58,923 nucleotides of DNA from Tubiluchus corallicola (taxonomy: Eukaryota; Priapulida; Priapulimorpha; Priapulimorphida; Tubiluchidae), in contig JAQGDQ010002414.1 of the NCBI GenBank assembly GCA_030141605.1, positions 1-58,923 of the forward strand, written 5' to 3'. The notes under the pieces were generated by a model. It was not told where the DNA came from, searched no databases, and worked only from the letters and a program-made list of their open reading frames with translations. Made by a program: the position numbers and the translations under genes. Position 1 is the first letter of the stretch, and each line of letters opens with the position of its first letter. Below are positions 54,231 through 58,923 of this stretch, piece by piece.

Positions 54231-55509
54231 AAATTATATTGCTAAAGCCACTTGATTTATCCTGTCTTCGAATGAATAATAATTTTTCCTTATCGCTCAT
54301 ATTGTTTGCATTCGTATCAAAATAGTTTTCTAATAATTTTCTACTTGCATTTCCAATAAGTTCATCAGGATATATATTGTGTCGGCAAAAATTTAGATAC
54401 TTTAAAACCTTCAATCCATTAAGCCACCTATAAAGATGCTTGTTAAATGTTTTGACATTCGCTGTGCTTTTATTTGCCTCATCAATGGCCGCTAGTATCT
54501 CTTTTTTGCCAAAAAAATTTAGCACACTTTTGGGAATTTCACTTAACGTTATGTTGGTTTCTTTATTGGTTGTTTTATAAAAGCGATTAATTAAGGAGAT
54601 GAATAATTTTAAATCATTAAAGCTTTTCCAATTATATGTTAATAGCGAAGCGTTAGCATTTTGTAAACTCTTGTGCATAAACATCCCTGTTCCAAATGGC
54701 ACACGAGTAGATTCCCTGTTAGACGGGATAACCGTCGTTGTTGTTAAATCTCTAAACTCTCCCAAAAGCATCATTTTTTGTAGAAAATAAAAATCTTCAC
54801 CAGCTTGCCGAGTATTCATTCCATTTTGTTTTGCATATGCGTCCGCCTTTACAGCCATGCAAGAACCCACAGTTTGAAAGGCAAAAGGATAACCTGTATA
54901 ACGTAATGCATTGACAAAATATCTTAAATGGAGTTCATAATTCAAGATAGATTTTGTGACATTTTCATTTTCGTCACCTAACTTATGTTCAAAATAGATA
55001 GAACACCCAACAGTATGAGGATGAGATATGAAAAAAGATTCTATGGCGGTAAAGTAATTAGTTTCGCATATGCTATCAGCATCAAGGCAAACAATAATAC
55101 CATTTTGATGCAAAGACGCAAATCTTCTTATAGCCTCATCCATGCCTAACTTTCTTGCATATCCCACACCTGCTTTTTTTCTTGGAATGTTTTGGCAATA
55201 TACTGCATGAAAGCTAAGTTTGGGTGAAGAGTAGACCTTTGCAAATGTTTTGCAAAGATTGAGACATCTCTTATGGATGTTTATTATTTCATCACAAGGA
55301 TTTTTTGGTTCATTAATTACAATAATCACCTCAATACTTCCTTGGCGTAGCATTTGGCACTTTGAAAGTGCTTTCAATGTAGGCTTTATTTCAAGCTCAT
55401 TAAAGGCGGGGATGACTACCACCATTTTTAGAAATTTGCTTGGAGGAGTGTTGATTAATGACTGTTGAAAAGCGTAGCGATTTAAATAGATATCAAAAAT
55501 ATTTTTCAT
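54220..55509 (-). CDS. Family 2 glycosyltransferase
   Basis: The 429-residue product has the GT2 nucleotide-sugar site VVIPAFNELEIKPTLKALSK, the metal-binding GIIVCLDADSICETNYF and the acceptor-side AGEDFYFLQKMMLLGEF. The C-terminal 150 residues are helical and match nothing I recognise. The family makes polysaccharide, glycolipid or glycoprotein links; the product cannot be told. It starts 7 bases after pdxH on the same strand. Confidence 0.85.
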   Translation of the reverse strand: MKNIFDIYLNRYAFQQSLINTPPSKFLKMVVVIPAFNELEIKPTLKALSKCQMLRQGSIEVIIVINEPKNPCDEIINIHKRCLNLCKTFAKVYSSPKLSFHAVYCQNIPRKKAGVGYARKLGMDEAIRRFASLHQNGIIVCLDADSICETNYFTAIESFFISHPHTVGCSIYFEHKLGDENENVTKSILNYELHLRYFVNALRYTGYPFAFQTVGSCMAVKADAYAKQNGMNTRQAGEDFYFLQKMMLLGEFRDLTTTTVIPSNRESTRVPFGTGMFMHKSLQNANASLLTYNWKSFNDLKLFISLINRFYKTTNKETNITLSEIPKSVLNFFGKKEILAAIDEANKSTANVKTFNKHLYRWLNGLKVLKYLNFCRHNIYPDELIGNASRKLLENYFDTNANNMSDKEKLLFIRRQDKSSGFSNIISIS

Positions 55510-55516
55510 GCCTTTT

Positions 55517-56158
55517 CTAAGGAGCTAATCTTTCTATTTTCCAAGACTTATCAGCTAATAAAGAATATAAGAATCTATCATGCAACCTACTAGATCTTCC
55601 TTGCCAAAACTCTATCCTAACGGGGCTAACAGCAATGCCTCCCCAATAAGCAGGACGTGGAACTTTTTTGCCTAAAAGCCGAAGAGCTTCTTTAAGAAAG
55701 GCAGCTTTTAATTGCTTTCTTGAACGTATAGCTTCACTTTGGGGAGATATGCGAGCACCTATCATGCTTTTCCAAGGACGGGAGCTAAAATATGTATCAG
55801 ATTTTTTTTTACTTACTTTGTGGGCTTTGCCCTCAATATGAACTTGCCGCTCTAAATCTTTCCACAAAAAAGTAAGCGACACATTGTTGTTTTCATCTAT
55901 TTGTTTGCCTTTTCTGCTGTTATAATTAGTGTAAAAAACAAAACACCCACTTTCTATATCCTTAAGTAGAACCGTTCGCGTGGACGGAATCCCTGCTGAA
56001 CACGTTGCAAGTATCATGGAGTTAACATCCTTTTCATTAGAGTTTTTAACCTCTTCAAACCAAACTTCAAATTGTTTGATGGGATTGGGGTGAAGATGCT
56101 TTTTTTTAAATGAAAATTTGTTGTATTCTCTTCGTATGTTAAAAATGTTGTTTGACAT
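55517..56158 (-). CDS. pdxH: Pyridoxamine 5'-phosphate oxidase
   Basis: The 213-residue product has NSMILATCSAGIPSTRTVLL, FVFYTNYNSRKGKQIDENN (FMN contacts), the basic ARISPQSEAIRSRKQL and the closing PVRIEFWQGRSSRLHDRFLY. These are family signatures. It uses FMN and oxygen to make pyridoxal phosphate from the pyridoxine or pyridoxamine form. With pdxA at 35411 the window holds two steps of the pathway. A -7-like box lies upstream at 56180-56187. Confidence 0.95.
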   Translation of the reverse strand: MSNNIFNIRREYNKFSFKKKHLHPNPIKQFEVWFEEVKNSNEKDVNSMILATCSAGIPSTRTVLLKDIESGCFVFYTNYNSRKGKQIDENNNVSLTFLWKDLERQVHIEGKAHKVSKKKSDTYFSSRPWKSMIGARISPQSEAIRSRKQLKAAFLKEALRLLGKKVPRPAYWGGIAVSPVRIEFWQGRSSRLHDRFLYSLLADKSWKIERLAP

Positions 56159-56179
56159 AGGGCTATAATATTATTGCAG

Positions 56180-56187
56180 CAAAATTA
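56180..56187 (-). promoter_or_regulatory. Candidate -7 box for pdxH
   Basis: TAATTTTG on the minus strand, an exact TAnnTTTG match, 21 bases upstream of the pdxH start. No clear TTG at -33. Confidence 0.35.
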
Positions 56188-56299
56188 ATAGCTATTTTTT
56201 TAAATAATTATTAATTTATGTTTATTTTGTAATAAATTTCAAGTAAAATTATTTTTTTTAAAGAAAAAAAACTATTATTAATGTGAATTTATTAAAGTA

Positions 56300-56920
56300 G
56301 TGAAGTTTATGACCTGTGACAATTTGTTGGCAAAATATTTTGAATATCAAAATGACATATTAGATATTGAGGCAGGGGATTTGCTTATAGCAGAGCCTTT
56401 TTTAGATGAAAAAGCTTTTACTAGATCTGTTATAATCATATGTGAGCATAACCCACAAGGCACCATAGGGTTTGTGCTTAACAAGCCTTCGTTGTATGCA
56501 TTAAATGATGTTATTGACATATGGGATGAAAACAGATTAGAAGAAAAATTATTTACCGGGGGGCCAGTAGCTAACGATACCTTGCATGTTTTACATACAT
56601 TAGGTGACAAAGCAGAGGAAGGAATAGAGGTGTGTGATGGCATATATTGGGGGGGTGATATAGATAGCCTGCTTGATGAAAATAGAAAGAATGAAGGCAA
56701 AAGTGCAATTCGTTTTTTTTTAGGTTACTCAGGGTGGATTCCAGGACAATTAGAACAAGAAGTGAAAGAAAATTCTTGGATTATTTCAAAAAAAAAATCA
56801 GGACTTAAGGATATTTTACTTAATGTAGAAAATGATAGGTTGTGGGAAGAGACTTTAAACGAAATGGGAGGGAAATATAAGGTTATATCAAAATTTCCTC
56901 TTGACCCAAAATTAAATTGA
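56300..56920 (+). CDS. YqgE/AlgH family protein
   Basis: The product (206 residues from a GTG at 56300; an ATG at 56309 is the other option) has AGDLLIAEPFLDEKAFTRSV, HNPQGTIGFVLNKPS, LFTGGPVANDTLHVLHTLGD and FFLGYSGWIPGQLEQEVKEN, the usual UPF0301 set. AlgH-type proteins are of unknown mechanism; in Pseudomonas the name comes from alginate regulation. The stop overlaps a possible TTG of the next gene, but that start is unlikely. Confidence 0.92.
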   Translation: MKFMTCDNLLAKYFEYQNDILDIEAGDLLIAEPFLDEKAFTRSVIIICEHNPQGTIGFVLNKPSLYALNDVIDIWDENRLEEKLFTGGPVANDTLHVLHTLGDKAEEGIEVCDGIYWGGDIDSLLDENRKNEGKSAIRFFLGYSGWIPGQLEQEVKENSWIISKKKSGLKDILLNVENDRLWEETLNEMGGKYKVISKFPLDPKLN

Positions 56921-56937
56921 CAAGTTATATAACTTGT
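56920..56937. repeat. Perfect 18-base palindrome
   Basis: ACAAGTTATATAACTTGT is its own reverse complement. It spans the last base of the YqgE stop codon and lies 27 bases upstream of the ATG of the DUF349 gene. It could be an operator for a dimeric regulator; it has no T tract and is not a terminator. Confidence 0.5.
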
Positions 56938-56964
56938 ATAAACAAAATTAAAGGCATAGTGTTT

Positions 56965-58671
56965 ATGAATAAAGTAAATGACACACGTGTGCAAGCAATG
57001 CATGAAAAAAATGAAAAAGTAGATTTTTCTAATTTTTCAAAAGAAGAATTGCTGGAAAAATTGAAACAATTGAACGGAATATCATTGAGTGACTATGCTC
57101 AATATAATAAAATAATAGCTGATATAAAAAAAACTTTTAGTGACTTTTGCAAAAAAGAGCAGAAAGAAGCATTGAAAGTATTTATTGAAAACGGGGGAGA
57201 AGAGAAAGACTTTACATACAAAAAACAAGAAATAGACACACAATTTTTTGACGTGCATTCTACGGTGCAAAAAAAAATAGCAGAGTGTTCGTCAAAAACA
57301 GAAGACCAGCGCCAAAAAAACTTAATCAAAAAGCAAGAGCTACTTGAAAGATTAAGAAAGATGGTAAGTAATGAAATATTAGAAAAAGCCTCTAACTCAA
57401 AATTATTTAACAATATTCAAGCAGAGTGGGAAGCCATTGGCGATGTGCCATCAAAAGATGCAAGGAAAGTAATGGCTAATTTTAATGCACTGAAGAGCCA
57501 TTATTATAATAATAAAAGAATCTATTTTGAATTACAGCAGCAGGGGAGTAAGAAAAACGAAGAAGAAAGATTGAAGCTTTGCAAAAGAGCAGAAGAACTA
57601 ATTGAAAAAATGGACACACAGTATGCTTATTCTGTAAGAGAATTTGATAAGCTAAGAGAGCAATTTGCAAATTTGGGAAGAAGCTACATAGGAGAAAAAG
57701 AGGCTATTAACCAATTTAAAACATTATGCCATGAGTTTTTCCTAAAAAGAAAAGAAATAAAGCGACAGTGCTTATCAAACGAAAATGAAAAAACTCTATT
57801 GCTAGAAAAAATAAAGCCTTTTACTATATTTAACTCTACGAATGAAGAAGAATGGAGAAAAAAATCTAGTGAAATATTTGAACTTCAAAAGAAATGGGAA
57901 AAAATAGGCTATGTTTCAAAGAAAATGAAAAGTATCAACAAAGAATTCTGGCATAGTCTAAAAAGCTTTTTCAATAATAAATCTAACTTTTCCAAGACAA
58001 TTAAAGAAGAGAATTTAAAGCAAAAACAAATGCTTTTAGAAGAAGCAAAAAGCTATGAAAATAGTCAGGATGTTGATGCTGCAACTAAAAGCTTGATAAA
58101 ATTACAACAAAAGTGGAAAGCCGTAGGAGAAATTCCGGGAAAGTATAGAAAATCTCTTTATGAACAATTTAACCAGGTATGTAACTCTTTTTTTGATAAA
58201 AAGAGGCAAAATAAAAAAAAGCTAACAGAGGAGAATATCATTAAAAAACAAGAAATATATGGCCAATTTACACTGCTTGTAGAGAATGTTAGTGAAAATT
58301 TCAATCAGATTAAAGAACTAATCAATAGTTGGCAACAAATAAAAACAGCCAAAAATGATGAGTTAGATAAAAAGATTAGAAACTTAGCAAAAGATGTTGT
58401 GAAATGTGTAGAAAAGGACAAAATGCAGCACAAAGAGATTAAAGCAATATTTGCTTCAGATGATGGCAAGAAAGCTATAGCAAGAGAGACAAGAGATAAT
58501 AGAAAATTAAAACAACAAATTGTCGTGTTACAAAACGAAGTCATAGTGTGGCAAAATAACATAAGCTTTTTAGCAAACTCTAAGGCGGCAATAAAACTAA
58601 AAGAAGAATACGAAAAGAAAATAAATAATGCTCAAAAAAAATTAGATAAACTAAAAGAGTCATTGGATTAA
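56965..58671 (+). CDS. DUF349 repeat protein
   Basis: The ATG at 56965 is chosen; a TTG at 56917 is in frame but overlaps the YqgE stop and the palindrome. The 568-residue protein is almost wholly helical and charged, with several DUF349 units, each with a Trp motif: NIQAEWEAIGDVPSKDARKV, LREQFANLGRSYIGEKEAIN, LQKKWEKIGYVSKKMKSINK and LQQKWKAVGEIPGKYRKSLY. The C-terminus is a long coiled coil. Family function is not established. No signal or membrane segment is seen. Confidence 0.9.
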   Translation: MNKVNDTRVQAMHEKNEKVDFSNFSKEELLEKLKQLNGISLSDYAQYNKIIADIKKTFSDFCKKEQKEALKVFIENGGEEKDFTYKKQEIDTQFFDVHSTVQKKIAECSSKTEDQRQKNLIKKQELLERLRKMVSNEILEKASNSKLFNNIQAEWEAIGDVPSKDARKVMANFNALKSHYYNNKRIYFELQQQGSKKNEEERLKLCKRAEELIEKMDTQYAYSVREFDKLREQFANLGRSYIGEKEAINQFKTLCHEFFLKRKEIKRQCLSNENEKTLLLEKIKPFTIFNSTNEEEWRKKSSEIFELQKKWEKIGYVSKKMKSINKEFWHSLKSFFNNKSNFSKTIKEENLKQKQMLLEEAKSYENSQDVDAATKSLIKLQQKWKAVGEIPGKYRKSLYEQFNQVCNSFFDKKRQNKKKLTEENIIKKQEIYGQFTLLVENVSENFNQIKELINSWQQIKTAKNDELDKKIRNLAKDVVKCVEKDKMQHKEIKAIFASDDGKKAIARETRDNRKLKQQIVVLQNEVIVWQNNISFLANSKAAIKLKEEYEKKINNAQKKLDKLKESLD

Positions 58672-58702
58672 TAAACTATGTTAATTATAAAATTTTAGAA
58701 AC

Positions 58703-58923
58703 ATGTCAGAATTTACGCAAGTTACATTAAACGGTCAAACATACCAATTTCCATTAAAAAGAGGAACGGAAGACGAATTAGCTATTGATATTAGTACACT
58801 TAGAGCAAAAACAGGAGCTATAACCTTAGACATAGGATACAAAAATACAGGGTGTACCCAAAGTGCTATTACTTTTCTTGATGGCGAAAAAGGAATATTG
58901 CGGTATAGAGGTTATACGATAGA
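58703..58923 (+). CDS. gltA: Citrate synthase, 5' end only
   Basis: The first 73 residues are in the window, from the ATG at 58703. They hold AIDISTLRAKTGAITLDIGY, then GCTQSAITFLDGEKGILRYR and GYTI, which is the N-terminal domain of type II citrate synthase. It condenses oxaloacetate and acetyl-CoA in the TCA cycle. The rest, with the catalytic histidines and aspartate, lies beyond 58923. Confidence 0.9.
   Translation, partial: MSEFTQVTLNGQTYQFPLKRGTEDELAIDISTLRAKTGAITLDIGYKNTGCTQSAITFLDGEKGILRYRGYTI

Noticed and set aside
56917-56964. TTG start for the DUF349 gene overlapping the yqgE stop
   Set aside because: It would translate the palindrome, and an ATG with suitable spacing is present at 56965.

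Overview
This window is about 33% GC by eye and comes from a member of the Bacteroidota. The evidence is a type IX secretion C-terminal sorting domain of the gliding-motility (type B) kind, a BatC-like protein, DUF1573, DUF3078, DUF4292, bacillithiol synthase BshA, many lipoproteins, and promoter-like sites matching the Bacteroidota pattern TTG-N19/20-TAnnTTTG. I cannot place it below phylum. No rRNA or tRNA gene was seen, and coding density is high.

Layout. 1-3721 (minus): a lipoprotein and a large exported repeat protein that runs off the left edge and is broken by four small frameshifts. 3754-4050: a short CRISPR array with no cas genes. 4218-9821: M20 dipeptidase, a small exported protein, a type IX secreted protein (minus), a BatC-like TPR protein and a MORN-type repeat protein. 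9892-14272: purC, a STAS protein, DUF1573, exonuclease III and two lipoproteins. 14358-19596 (minus): 3-methyladenine glycosylase, a ROK kinase with a FucP-type sugar transporter, rsmE, and a dihydroorotase-like protein without the usual metal-binding histidines. 19806-27070: an exported sugar-oxidation cluster of DoxX, two Gfo/Idh/MocA oxidoreductases, two DUF1080 lipoproteins and two TIM-barrel isomerases. 27184-32426: a WG-repeat protein, a DUF3078 protein and a class III adenylate cyclase. 32431-39245 (minus): comEC, a LOG-family protein, pdxA, a Bacteroidota-specific amidotransferase-like protein, a GNAT and phoH. 39359-43966: a SAM hydrolase-type protein, Tat-exported glycosylasparaginase, a lipoprotein, a dolichol-phosphate-mannose-synthase-like enzyme and tagaturonate reductase. 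43986-48044 (minus): bshA and a GH3/beta-lactamase fusion. 48176-54230: a small membrane protein, mutL, then a TPR / DUF4292 / EnvC-like trio. 54220-56158 (minus): a glycosyltransferase and pdxH. 56300-58923: YqgE, a DUF349 protein and the 5' end of citrate synthase.

How the genes fit together. The cluster at 19806-27070 looks like one periplasmic pathway: four proteins carry twin-arginine signals (one also a lipobox), two are lipoproteins, and DoxX is in the inner membrane. By family membership it would oxidise sugars to 3-keto forms, cleave the 3-keto-glycosides and isomerise the products. The ROK/FucP pair and tagaturonate reductase also point to sugar use. pdxA and pdxH both serve pyridoxal phosphate synthesis.

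Quality caution. Five genes carry a total of 11 apparent single-base indels, many in short homopolymers, and in three genes they come in pairs 30-65 bases apart. This could be uncorrected sequencing error or real gene decay; the sequence alone cannot decide.
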